Shown here piece by piece: positions 53,441 to 61,852 of a stretch of 64,000 nucleotides of DNA (its first letter is position 1; every line of letters starts with the position of its first letter). The notes below the pieces were generated by a model. That model searched no databases. It had not been told where the DNA came from and worked only from the letters and a program-made list of their open reading frames with translations. The position numbers and the translations under genes are program-made. Source of the DNA: Nitrospinaceae bacterium (GTDB taxonomy: Bacteria > Nitrospinota > Nitrospinia > Nitrospinales > Nitrospinaceae); contig JAJDBJ010000065.1 of NCBI GenBank assembly GCA_029261395.1, positions 1 to 64,000 of the forward strand, written 5' to 3'.

Positions 53441-54008
53441 GATAGATCTCCAGTTAATAAATCATTTGAGTTGATAAATAACTAATCTATTTGTTCTGCC
53501 CAGGCCCCATTCAGGCAGAGCCGTTCTCCTTGTATGATTATTTGGAATTAGAAACTCTTTTGACAGCCGTCTTAGTGTAAAGTCATGAAGGCTATTGATA
53601 GAGTCAACGCGATTACAAACAAAAAATATTTTTACCTCACACCATTAACGTCCGGTGTAGAGATAGGCTTGTGGTAAATTTTTTGGTGATTTTGAAAGAA
53701 GAAAGAGGAAGGAACCTACATGAAGCCTGTGGAAAAATACGACTGTTCCAGCTTGTCGATAACGGAGGAATTGTTTTGGAAAACTTTAGGTGCCGATTGA
53801 GAACCTAAAATTTTCAGGACACTTAATTTAAGTTTGTGTGATTCCATAATTCTGGAATTCCTTAAAGAGGTTGGGCGCTAAGTGCTCGCCAAATATCCGT
53901 CTTTTTGGATCTAAAATCAACAGAAATTGAATGGCCGGATGCGTTTTTATTTAAAAAGGGTAAAATCAATAGAAATCAGTCAGGTTCACCATAAGGGATT
54001 TATACTCC
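53441..54008. other. 568-base region before the N-formylglutamate amidohydrolase gene
   Basis: AT-rich and mostly non-coding. It holds a copy of the 14-mer core (53639-53652) also found in the histone-like promoter, a short hairpin ATTCCA/TGGAAT (53841-53858), and a 26-codon frame at 53720-53800 with a good ribosome site. No clear promoter for the downstream gene was found. Confidence 0.5.
53720..53800 (+). CDS. Possible 26-residue leader or small peptide
   Basis: ATG at 53720 is preceded by AGAGGAAGGAAC, a strong ribosome site, and the frame runs 26 codons to TGA. The peptide is polar with an acidic middle and no hydrophobic segment. Nothing else supports it, so treat it as a candidate only. 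Confidence 0.25.
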   Translation: MKPVEKYDCSSLSITEELFWKTLGAD

Positions 54009-54776
54009 ATGTCTTGTTTCCCCGTACTATTATCCATTCCCCACGGTGGTACCGAAGTGCCTGCGGAAATCCGCGACCGGGTGACGATTTCCGCCAAGGA
54101 TCAATTTGAAGACAGCGACGCTTTCACCCAGGGAATTTACGGCCTCGGAAACGAAGTGATGGTGCAGGTGCAATCGCCGGTGGCGCGGGCGTTTGTCGAT
54201 ATGAACCGGGCGGAAGAGGACCGGCCTCCGCAGAATCCCGACGGCATCGTTAAAACCCAAACCTGCCACGGCAAAGCCGTTTACCTGCCTGGTCAGGAGC
54301 TGGATGACGCATGGACCCAGCGGCTACTCGACTCCTACTACTTTCCCTATCACCGATCCATCACCACCGCCCTGACCCAAAATCCTGACCTTCAACTGGC
54401 GTTGGACTGCCATTCCATGGAGAAGGTGGCACCGGTCATTTCGCCCGACCCCGGTCAACCGCGCCCTCTGATTTGCTTGGGAAACAACCACGGCAAAAGT
54501 TGCCCGCAGGAAATGGCGGACCGATTGGCAGAATGTTTTCGTGAGGGGTTTGGCCTGGAGGAAAAGGATGTGGCGATGAACAAACCGTTCGCCGGGGGCT
54601 ATATCACCCGGACTTATGGAGAGGCGGCTTTGCCCTGGGTCCAGGTGGAGATGAATCGAAGCCTGTACCTGTCCGAACCCTGGTTCGATGCCGAAACTTT
54701 AACCGTCCAACCCGAACGCCTTCAATATCTCAACCAATGTTTCCGCAAAACCCTTTCGCTATTTTTTAAGAAATGA
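54009..54776 (+). CDS. N-formylglutamate amidohydrolase family protein
   Basis: 255 residues of the FGase family, a zinc-dependent aminopeptidase-like fold. LLSIPHGGTEVP near the start, RAFVDMNRAEEDRPP, LALDCHSMEKVAP and YITRTYGEAALPWVQVEMNR are the family blocks with the expected metal-binding His/Glu/Asp. HutG-type enzymes split N-formylglutamate into formate and glutamate. Here no histidine-degradation genes adjoin it; instead it stands 136 nt before the Anbu/ATP-grasp set, so it may cleave an N-acyl-glutamate made there. Confidence 0.85.
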   Translation: MSCFPVLLSIPHGGTEVPAEIRDRVTISAKDQFEDSDAFTQGIYGLGNEVMVQVQSPVARAFVDMNRAEEDRPPQNPDGIVKTQTCHGKAVYLPGQELDDAWTQRLLDSYYFPYHRSITTALTQNPDLQLALDCHSMEKVAPVISPDPGQPRPLICLGNNHGKSCPQEMADRLAECFREGFGLEEKDVAMNKPFAGGYITRTYGEAALPWVQVEMNRSLYLSEPWFDAETLTVQPERLQYLNQCFRKTLSLFFKK

Positions 54777-54912
54777 AAACTTATTACCAGTAGTTCAGGT
54801 TTTTGATGCCAGCCTTCATTGCAGACGCCACAAGTTCCAATGTACGGCAAAGCATCTGAGTAAAATGTGTTACAATTCACCATCAAGTTGTTAACTTTAA
54901 AAAAGAACGCAC

Positions 54913-56379
54913 ATGAATTTCGATTCTTACAATCCTGAAAATTTTTATGATGAGTTTTTCTTGGAATCCGGGAAACCCAGACCGGAAGTTGAGAAACTGG
55001 TCAACAGGATTAATTCCTTTGGAAAATCCGATTTGTCCACACGGCGTAGGTCCGCCAACTCTGCATTCAAGCAGATGGGAATCACGTTCGGAGTTTACGG
55101 CGACAATAAAGGTCTGGAAAAGATTTTTCCATTCGACATTATTCCCCGGATTGTCAATGCCCACGATTGGGATTTAATCGAGCGCGGTGTCAAACAACGG
55201 GTTCATGCCCTGAACCTGTTCATTCAGGATATTTATAACGATAAGAAAATTGTAAAAGATGGAATTCTGCGGAATGAGTTCATTCTCTCCTCGGTTGCTT
55301 ATCGCAAGGAATGTGAAGGTTTAACACCTCCCAAAAACATTTGGTGTCATGTCAGTGGTATCGATCTGGTTCGTGATCACGACGGGCAATTTTACGTTCT
55401 GGAGGATAACCTCCGCTGTCCCTCCGGAGTTTCTTATGTTTTGGGAAACCGACGTGTCATGAAGCAGACCTGGCCCGCCGTGTTTGAAGCACTTCCAATT
55501 CGTCCGGTAGAGGATTATGCCGGCAGGCTGGCGGAAACCCTGAGGTATTTAATACCGGAATCCATCTTGAAACCTAATATCGGTATCCTCACCCCCGGTA
55601 TTTACAACTCCGCTTATTTTGAGCACTCGTTTCTCGCCCAGCAAATGGGTGAGGAGTTGGTCGAAGGCCAGGACCTGGTGGTTATGGACGACGTTGTCTA
55701 TATGAGAACCACCAAGGGGTTTGAACGGATACACGCCATCTACCGGCGGATTGACGATGAGTTTCTGGACCCCACAGTCTTCAATCCGGATTCTCTTTTG
55801 GGCGTCCCCGGAATCATGAAATCCTATCGTAAAGGCAAGGTGGCGATGGCCAATGCCCCCGGTGCGGGAATTGCCGATGACAAAGCCATTTATGCTTTTG
55901 TTCCAGAAATCATCAAGTATTACACGGGAGAAGACGCAATCCTTCCGAATGTGCCAACCTATGTTTGTGAAGATGAAAAACAGCGACAACATGTCATTGA
56001 TAATATAGAAAATTTTGTTGTCAAAACAGCGCATGGGTCTGGCGGGTATGGCATGCTGATTGGTCCTTTTTCAACCAAAAAGGAGCAAAAAGATATGATC
56101 GATAACATTTTACGCGAACCGAGAAATTACATTGGCCAACCGGTCATCCAGCTTTCAAGGGTTCCTGTTATGGTCAAGGACCACTTCGAGGGTCGACATG
56201 TGGATTTACGGCCCTATGTGCTCTACGGAAAAGACATTTATGTTCTTCCCGGCGGATTGACGCGTGTGGCCCTTAAAAAAGATTCTCTTGTCGTCAATTC
56301 CTCGCAGGGTGGAGGCAGTAAAGATACCTGGGTTCTAGAGGAAGAAATTATTAAAACCGATAGGCCGTCTGATGTCTGA
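54913..56379 (+). CDS. Circularly permuted ATP-grasp ligase (COG2308-type)
   Basis: 488 residues. The DUF404/DUF407 pattern is clear: FPFDIIPRIVNAHDWDLIERG, VLEDNLRCPSGVSYVLGNR, HAIYRRIDDEFLDP, KTAHGSGGYGMLIGP and LRPYVLYGKDIYVLPGGLTRVAL. It is a permuted ATP-grasp amidoligase that should make an amide or peptide bond. It leads the conserved set ligase-alpha-E-Anbu-transglutaminase with gaps of 33 nt or less, so one transcript. The substrate of this system is not known. Confidence 0.92.
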   Translation: MNFDSYNPENFYDEFFLESGKPRPEVEKLVNRINSFGKSDLSTRRRSANSAFKQMGITFGVYGDNKGLEKIFPFDIIPRIVNAHDWDLIERGVKQRVHALNLFIQDIYNDKKIVKDGILRNEFILSSVAYRKECEGLTPPKNIWCHVSGIDLVRDHDGQFYVLEDNLRCPSGVSYVLGNRRVMKQTWPAVFEALPIRPVEDYAGRLAETLRYLIPESILKPNIGILTPGIYNSAYFEHSFLAQQMGEELVEGQDLVVMDDVVYMRTTKGFERIHAIYRRIDDEFLDPTVFNPDSLLGVPGIMKSYRKGKVAMANAPGAGIADDKAIYAFVPEIIKYYTGEDAILPNVPTYVCEDEKQRQHVIDNIENFVVKTAHGSGGYGMLIGPFSTKKEQKDMIDNILREPRNYIGQPVIQLSRVPVMVKDHFEGRHVDLRPYVLYGKDIYVLPGGLTRVALKKDSLVVNSSQGGGSKDTWVLEEEIIKTDRPSDV

Positions 56380-56412
56380 GTTGACCAAGAGCGCCTATCA
56401 CTGGACCATATC

Positions 56413-57402
56413 ATGTTAAGTCGAGTTGCAAATTCCTTGTACTGGATGAACCGATATCTTGAGCGGGTGGAAAATACTGCGCGTTTGATCGAATCACAGC
56501 TCCACATGTTGCTCGATTTACCCTCCATGAGACAAGATCCAAACGCCTGGAAGCCGCTGGTGGACATCACCGGTGACTATAAATATTTTTCTGAAAAATT
56601 TGAAAGTTACGATCGAGAGAATGTCATATACTTTCATACATTCGATAAAAATTATCCCCACTCCATCACTTCCTGTATTACCGCCGCACGCGAAAATGCA
56701 CGATCGGTAAGGGAAATTATCCCTTCCGAAATGTGGGAAAACATTAACAACCTTTATCTGGATATTCTAGAGCCAGGATCAAGTCTTAGGGCTTCAAGTG
56801 CCCCCCATAAATTTTACTTCAATATCAAAATGTCATGCCACCTGATTCAAGGCATTGCCTACTCCACTATGGCGCATGGGGAGGCTTGGAACTTTTCTGA
56901 GTTGGGCCGGCTTTTGGAGCGAGCAGATAAAACCTCGCGTATTCTGGATGTTAAATACTTCATCATCCTTCCAAGAAGCGATTTTGTGGGCTCTTCGCTG
57001 GACAGCGTTCAGTGGACAGCGCTTTTAAAATCAACGAGTTCTCTGGAAATGTACCGGAAGCGGTTCAATCTGATCAGCTCCAAAAATATTGTCGACTTTC
57101 TCATTTTTGATCGTGAGTTTCCCCGTTCAATACGATATTGTATCCATCATGCAGAGCGGGCTTTTTTTAATATTAGCGGAACCCCTTTCGGGGTCTACGA
57201 TACCGATCTGGCCAGACAGTTTGGAAAACTGATGGGGAAATTAAATTATTCCTACGTTGATGAAGTGATGGGCATAGGCTTGCATCAATTTCTGGATGAA
57301 ATTCAGTCGGACTTGAATAATGTGAGTTCCGTCATTCACGACAATTTTTTTGCCGTCAAACCAGTATCTGAATTAGATCAATCAGGAGTACAGACTCAAT
57401 GA
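56413..57402 (+). CDS. Alpha-E domain protein (COG2307-type)
   Basis: 329 residues, mostly helical. The family start LSRVANSLYWMNRYLERVENTARL is distinctive, and GEAWNFSELGRLLERADKTSRILD holds the conserved charged residues. Alpha-E proteins nearly always accompany the permuted ATP-grasp and are thought to modify or assist it, but no activity is proven. Overlaps the next gene by 4 nt (ATGA). Confidence 0.9.
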   Translation: MLSRVANSLYWMNRYLERVENTARLIESQLHMLLDLPSMRQDPNAWKPLVDITGDYKYFSEKFESYDRENVIYFHTFDKNYPHSITSCITAARENARSVREIIPSEMWENINNLYLDILEPGSSLRASSAPHKFYFNIKMSCHLIQGIAYSTMAHGEAWNFSELGRLLERADKTSRILDVKYFIILPRSDFVGSSLDSVQWTALLKSTSSLEMYRKRFNLISSKNIVDFLIFDREFPRSIRYCIHHAERAFFNISGTPFGVYDTDLARQFGKLMGKLNYSYVDEVMGIGLHQFLDEIQSDLNNVSSVIHDNFFAVKPVSELDQSGVQTQ

Positions 57403-58139
57403 CTTTTTGTGTAGGGATTAAAATTAACGATGGAATCATCGCTTTGGCAGACTCCAGAATTACCAGTGGAGGCGTACAAACGGTTGCCCGAAAGGTTACC
57501 CTGCATCAAAAACCAAACCAAAGCCTGTTTCTGATGACCTCCGGCCTGCGTTCGGTCCGGGATAAGTCCCTTACCTATTTTGAAGAAACGTTTAACGAAG
57601 CCGGCCAGCACTTTGACAAAATGTACAAAGCCGTCAATCATTTTGCTGAGCAAATCAGGAAAGTGGCGGATGAAGACAAGTCGTCCCTCGAAGAGAGCGG
57701 TCTCTCTTTCAACTTACATTCTCTTATTGGCGGACAACTTGAGAAGGATGAAGAGCATAAACTGTTTCTGATTTATCCTCAGGGGAACTGGGTCGAAATC
57801 ACAAACGAAACCCCCTACCAGATCATTGGTGAAGGAGGCTACGGCAAGCCCATTTTGGATCTGGGATTGAATCATAATTCCAGTCCGATCACCGCACTCA
57901 AGGTCGGGTTTCTCGCCTTTGACGCCACGCGCAGAAGCGCCACCGGAGTGGGATTTCCGATTGACGTTGTTTATTACAAAAAAAATTCTTTTAAATTCAG
58001 CGAATACCAGTACGACAAAGAGGAAATGCAGGAAGTGTGCGCTTGGTGGAGGGAACACCTGACGCGATCTCTCGAGGAATTACCCGCTAATTGGACCAAC
58101 AAGGTGTTGCCTTCCTTCAACACCGTATCTGGGGTCTGA
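57399..58139 (+). CDS. Anbu proteasome-like peptidase
   Basis: 246 residues of the Ntn-hydrolase proteasome/HslV superfamily, Anbu group: MTFCVGIKINDGIIALADSRI at the N-terminus (Thr2 becomes the nucleophile after Met removal), GEGGYGKPILD and LAFDATRRSATGVGFPIDV. Anbu self-assembles into rings; a peptidase role on gamma- or alpha-glutamyl-like peptides has been suggested but is unproven. It sits between alpha-E and transglutaminase as in other bacteria. Confidence 0.93.
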   Translation: MTFCVGIKINDGIIALADSRITSGGVQTVARKVTLHQKPNQSLFLMTSGLRSVRDKSLTYFEETFNEAGQHFDKMYKAVNHFAEQIRKVADEDKSSLEESGLSFNLHSLIGGQLEKDEEHKLFLIYPQGNWVEITNETPYQIIGEGGYGKPILDLGLNHNSSPITALKVGFLAFDATRRSATGVGFPIDVVYYKKNSFKFSEYQYDKEEMQEVCAWWREHLTRSLEELPANWTNKVLPSFNTVSGV

Positions 58140-58142
58140 AGT

Positions 58143-59033
58143 TTGTTTTTGCGCATCCAGCACCTGACAAAGTTTTCCTATTCCAAACCTGTGTTTATGG
58201 AACCGATGACGGTTCGCCTGCGGCCCCGCTCGGACTGCTGGCAAAAGCTTCACCAGTTTAAAATGGAGCTTGATCCTTCTCCGGAAGGAAAAACCGAATT
58301 GGTGGATCTTGATGGCACCTCCTCCACTTTCCTGTGGTTCAGTAATACTCACCCCAATTTGAATATCACCACCACTTCCTGGGTGGAAACTCTGAGAGAG
58401 AATCCGTTTGATTATATTCTGAGGGACCCGGAATTTATTGAATTACCCGTGCGGCTTTCGAATGATTACCAGTTTCCTCTCGAACCGTATCTCCATCGAA
58501 ATGCTCCGTCGGCGACGGTCGATGATTTTGCCAAGAAAATATCTCAGGAGGTCAACCACAATACGGTTTCATTTTTGAGCACCCTGTGTTCTCAAATTCA
58601 TGAAATAATGGATATCATCCTACGTCTCACCGGCGATCCCATGTCTCCCGAGGAGTTGCTCATAACTAAAAAAGGTGCCTGCCGGGATTTGACCGTTCTT
58701 TTTATAGATGCCTGCCGGTCCCTGGGGCTTCCCGCACGGTATACCAGTGGTTACTACTATGGGGATGAAGAATTTTCAAACCGTGAGCTACACGCATGGG
58801 CGGAAGTTTATCTGCCGGGTGGGGGTTGGCGGGGATATGATCCCAGTATTGGCCTTGTGGTTTCAAACCAACATGTGGCCGTCGCTTCCGCTCCTACCTG
58901 GATTTTAACCACGCCGACCACCGGGAATTACCGCGGAACGGGTGCCGATTCCTCCCTGGATTTCGAAATTCAGATGGAAACGGCCGATACCCTGGACAAA
59001 CTGGTCCACCCCCACCACCAACCTCAAAAGTAA
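58143..59033 (+). CDS. Transglutaminase-like protein with N-terminal beta domain
   Basis: 296 residues from a TTG 3 nt after the Anbu stop. An N-terminal Bact_transglu_N domain (RIQHLTKFSYSKPVFMEPMT) precedes a papain-like transglutaminase core with Cys in KKGACRDLTVLFIDACR, His in LHAWAEVYLPGGGW and Asp in GYDPS. No signal peptide. It may cleave or make isopeptide bonds on the product of the neighbouring ligase. Last gene of the Anbu unit. Confidence 0.92.
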   Translation: MFLRIQHLTKFSYSKPVFMEPMTVRLRPRSDCWQKLHQFKMELDPSPEGKTELVDLDGTSSTFLWFSNTHPNLNITTTSWVETLRENPFDYILRDPEFIELPVRLSNDYQFPLEPYLHRNAPSATVDDFAKKISQEVNHNTVSFLSTLCSQIHEIMDIILRLTGDPMSPEELLITKKGACRDLTVLFIDACRSLGLPARYTSGYYYGDEEFSNRELHAWAEVYLPGGGWRGYDPSIGLVVSNQHVAVASAPTWILTTPTTGNYRGTGADSSLDFEIQMETADTLDKLVHPHHQPQK

Positions 59034-59072
59034 CGGGCGGTTTTCCTCTGCGCTCTCTGCGGTGAGAAGATT

Positions 59073-59534
59073 TTAGGAGTTACCAGTGTCTTGCTTTTCG
59101 GGTGATGAGGTGGGGCCTTCTGTGATGGCGGTCATCAATTGTTTGATCTCGTTGTTGACTTTGATCTCCGGTAACTCACCTTCCCCCGTTTCCGCGTAGG
59201 TCACCAGTTTCCGCAGGGGGCGGATGACCAGATTGTAAGTGTAGATCCCTCCGATAACCGAAAACAGACCTCCCAGAATAGCAATCCACTTGGACTCATT
59301 ACTCAGCCGGTGGGTGGTCATGGTCAAACGTGCCTTGATCACATTGATCTCGTCCACTGTCATCGAGGCCGGTTGCATTTGATTGATGACCCGGTCGATC
59401 TGTCCCATTTGGATGGACAGGTAAAACGCCATGTACCCGAGAATGGAAACCACCACCAGGTACCCGGTCAACAGCAAGTTGACAATACTTTTGCGCTCGC
59501 CGGGGAGCTCGTCTCTGAAAATGCCTGTCTTCAT
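59073..59534 (-). CDS. HAMP-like membrane sensor fragment, unknown
   Basis: 153 residues from the ATG at 59534 (AGGA nine bases before it; an earlier start at 59609 adds a non-conserved tail). Two membrane segments (about 20-42, 90-110) flank a periplasmic helical bundle, followed by a HAMP-like linker (RPLRKLVTYAETGEGELPE). No kinase, receptor or cyclase output domain follows, so it looks like the sensor part of a chemoreceptor or kinase by itself. Confidence 0.65.
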   Translation of the reverse strand: MKTGIFRDELPGERKSIVNLLLTGYLVVVSILGYMAFYLSIQMGQIDRVINQMQPASMTVDEINVIKARLTMTTHRLSNESKWIAILGGLFSVIGGIYTYNLVIRPLRKLVTYAETGEGELPEIKVNNEIKQLMTAITEGPTSSPEKQDTGNS

Positions 59535-59617
59535 TGCAAAGATTCCTATTTCGATTTGAGTGTGTCCCCAAACTACCGTCAAACCGGGGATCGGGTCAAC
59601 ACCTTTCACTATTTTTT

Positions 59618-59673
59618 GTAGTTGCTCGATTTATCGAGCGGTTTTGAATACGCCCCATAAATGGGGCAACTAC
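59618..59673. repeat. Cloverleaf-like palindromic repeat
   Basis: Outer arms GTAGTTGC (59618-59625) and GCAACTAC (59666-59673) enclose two hairpins: GCTCGATTTATCGAGC (59624-59639) and GCCCCATAAATGGGGC (59652-59667). Looks like a REP/BIME-type unit in an intergenic region. Confidence 0.65.
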
Positions 59674-59781
59674 ATCTATATAAAATTCTTTTTGGAAAGA
59701 TAAAAGTCAGGATTTCCGGGCCAGAGTACGCCAAAGGTAAATTGACAACTGTAATTTGCGCTCCAGGGTTCCCATTTTGTC

Positions 59782-59816
59782 GTTAGTGGTCAGCCCTTCG
59801 CCCCTCCTGCTAAGGA
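59782..59816 (-). repeat. Dispersed 3'-end repeat, copy 3
   Basis: Contains GGTCAGCCC and CCCCTCCTGCTAAGGAG. Here the repeat overlaps the end of the amidase gene and encodes its last residues (LRRSLAGGAKG). Confidence 0.55.
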
Positions 59817-60770
59817 GCGGCGGAGGCGGCCCCAGTTGAAGGCCGAACCGGGGTCGTATTTTTTTTTGACGCCGTCGCCGGTTCCGCCCTGAACGTGGGC
59901 GTGTCCGAGGATTCCCTTGAATGTAGAGAAGTTTTTGATTTTACCGAGGGGGGTGCGCTGTTTTTCTTTATCAAAAGGTACCTTGAGGGATATTTTTGGT
60001 AGCAGTTGGTTGATCCCGATACACAACCGGATGAGGGCCTGATACTGCTCCTCGGTGAAATCCCACATGCGCACCCTGCGCCCGTTGATGTTCCGGCTGA
60101 AGTAACCGCGTTCGCCGTAGGCACGTGAAGCGAAGGCTTTGAAGTCGGGCATCCGCAGTTTCTTCTGATATTTTTCCGGAAGGTCAAACCGCCAGCGTTC
60201 GTTAACTTTGCGATAAAGATCTTTGGGAGCGTGGTACAGATCCGATTCTTCCGCCAGGGATTGCCAGGAAAGGTTGGCCATTTCGATGTGCACGGCGCGT
60301 TCGTTGCCCTGCCGGTCATCCGCCGGGGCGGTGTTGGTTTTCCAGTACAGGTCGCAGGTTTGGTAAATGGTGCCGTCAAGGTCCAGATAAAAATGACTGC
60401 CTTTGAACGTGCTGTCTTTCAGGATCTGGTGGCAGTGGTGGGAGCTGTAACAGACATCGTAATGCAGGACGAACTGGTACACGGATTGCTGGAGTTCCTC
60501 GTAAGCCGTAGCCAGATCCTTGATTTTGTATTTGGAGTAATCGCGTGTGGGTGCACCGTTCAGTTTGGGGTCGTGTTGCGAACAGTGGTGCCGTCCTCTG
60601 GGATGAGGGCAGGCGTAACCATCCGCATGGTGCCAGAGTACCACTGGCGTTTCGATATCCACGATTTGCCCGCATGCCACAATAGATTGGTTCGTTGTCA
60701 TAGGTAATGGGGAGGGAAGGGTGGTTGCGAGAGCGTTGTCATGCCGCTCATGATTCTGATTTCGGGTCAT
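59790..60770 (-). CDS. N-acetylmuramoyl-L-alanine amidase-like protein (amidase_2/PGRP fold)
   Basis: 326 residues; zinc ligands are suggested by FVLHYDVCYSSHHCHQIL and HIEMANLS in an amidase_2-type domain (about 85-250), with HFYLDLDGTIYQTCDL as the strand common to PGRP folds. No signal peptide. The start is uncertain: the ATG at 60770 overlaps nadK by 23 nt, and an ATG at 60701 has no ribosome site either. The C-terminal residues are written by a dispersed repeat. It may cleave muropeptides; a cytosolic location would be unusual. Confidence 0.72.
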   Translation of the reverse strand: MTRNQNHERHDNALATTLPSPLPMTTNQSIVACGQIVDIETPVVLWHHADGYACPHPRGRHHCSQHDPKLNGAPTRDYSKYKIKDLATAYEELQQSVYQFVLHYDVCYSSHHCHQILKDSTFKGSHFYLDLDGTIYQTCDLYWKTNTAPADDRQGNERAVHIEMANLSWQSLAEESDLYHAPKDLYRKVNERWRFDLPEKYQKKLRMPDFKAFASRAYGERGYFSRNINGRRVRMWDFTEEQYQALIRLCIGINQLLPKISLKVPFDKEKQRTPLGKIKNFSTFKGILGHAHVQGGTGDGVKKKYDPGSAFNWGRLRRSLAGGAKG

Positions 60771-61629
60771 CCGCCGGTCGGCCCCAGTGCAGTTTCTGGC
60801 GGAGTACCTGGTAATAGTTTTTGCCTTTGGCCTGGATCAAGCTGACCGGCGTAGGTCCCTGTTTGACCTCCAGCACGTCATCGGGGAACATGGGGTACCC
60901 GGTTTGCCCATCCAGGGTCACCTGCACTTCTTCTTCGGTGATCAGTTTCACCTGCAGGGTGGACTGGTTGGGAATCACAATGGGCCGGTTGGTCAGCGTA
61001 AACGGGCAGATGGGACTCAGTAACAGCGCGTTCATGCTGGGGTGGATGATCGGTCCCCCGGCGGACAGAGAATACGCAGTCGATCCCGTTGGTGTGGCGA
61101 TGATCAATCCATCGGCCCGGTACGAGGTCATGTACTGGCCGTTGACGTGCACCTCGAGGTTGACGATGCGTGCGGAGTTTTTATTGATCGCCACGTCGTT
61201 CAGCGCGAAATCGTTCTGTATCGTGCTTCCCTTTCTTTGGAGGCTGGCATTTAACAGCATGCGCCGCTCACTGACGGACTCCCCCTTTAGCACCTGTTTA
61301 AGAGTGCCGTACATATCGGGCAGAGACACCTCAGTCAGGAATCCCAGACTTCCCAGATTGACGGCGAGGATAGGTACGTCGAACGGATGCGTCAGCCTTG
61401 CCACACTCAGCAAAGTGCCGTCTCCTCCCAGCACGATGATCAGGTCGGCTTTGGAGGGGATTTCTTCTTTGTTGAGACTGGAGGTTTCACCAATGATCCC
61501 GGCGGTTTCCGGCGCCATCAGAATATCGTAGTTTCTTTCCCTCAACCACGAGGAGAGCTCCAGAAGAACTTTCCGGCTGATGTCGGGTTTTTGTTTGCTG
61601 AAAATACCGATTTTTTGGATGGTGTCCAC
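60748..61629 (-). CDS. nadK: NAD kinase
   Basis: 293 residues from a GTG. Conserved blocks IVLGGDGTLLSVAR, VNLGSLGFLTEV, DGLIIATPTGSTAYSLSAGGP and LDGQTGYP mark the NAD kinase family; it phosphorylates NAD to NADP with ATP or polyphosphate in the cytoplasm. The start has no strong ribosome site, so an alternative start is possible. It shares the minus strand with the BFN-domain gene upstream. Confidence 0.95.
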   Translation of the reverse strand: MDTIQKIGIFSKQKPDISRKVLLELSSWLRERNYDILMAPETAGIIGETSSLNKEEIPSKADLIIVLGGDGTLLSVARLTHPFDVPILAVNLGSLGFLTEVSLPDMYGTLKQVLKGESVSERRMLLNASLQRKGSTIQNDFALNDVAINKNSARIVNLEVHVNGQYMTSYRADGLIIATPTGSTAYSLSAGGPIIHPSMNALLLSPICPFTLTNRPIVIPNQSTLQVKLITEEEVQVTLDGQTGYPMFPDDVLEVKQGPTPVSLIQAKGKNYYQVLRQKLHWGRPADDPKSES

Positions 61630-61749
61630 GGTGGTATCCGGGTGGTTGAAAGGTCACGGGTTCCTATAGGAATAATAAAGAAAAAGAAGGGTGGTGCCAA
61701 GGGCAAGTTGAATAAAGGGGACTTTAAGAAGCGATCCACTGACGGAGGA

Positions 61750-61764
61750 GCGGCGGGCCGCCGC
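61750..61764. repeat. REP-like palindrome GCGGCGGGCCGCCGC
   Basis: A 15-bp palindrome followed by AGATATTTTACC; the same arrangement (palindrome then AGATAATTT) occurs at 23324. Confidence 0.45.
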
Positions 61765-61808
61765 AGATATTTTACCTTCCGAAGTGCGCCTAAAGGTCAT
61801 CGTTAGCC

Positions 61809-61845
61809 GTCAACGGTTAGCAAGTTCCCCTTCCCGTCAGGGGAG
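61809..61845 (-). repeat. Dispersed 3'-end repeat, copy 4
   Basis: Begins GTCAACGGTTAGCAAG and contains CCCCTTCCCGTCAGGGGAG. Ends 7 nt from the stop codon of the minus-strand BFN gene. Confidence 0.6.
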
Positions 61846-61852
61846 CAGAGGG

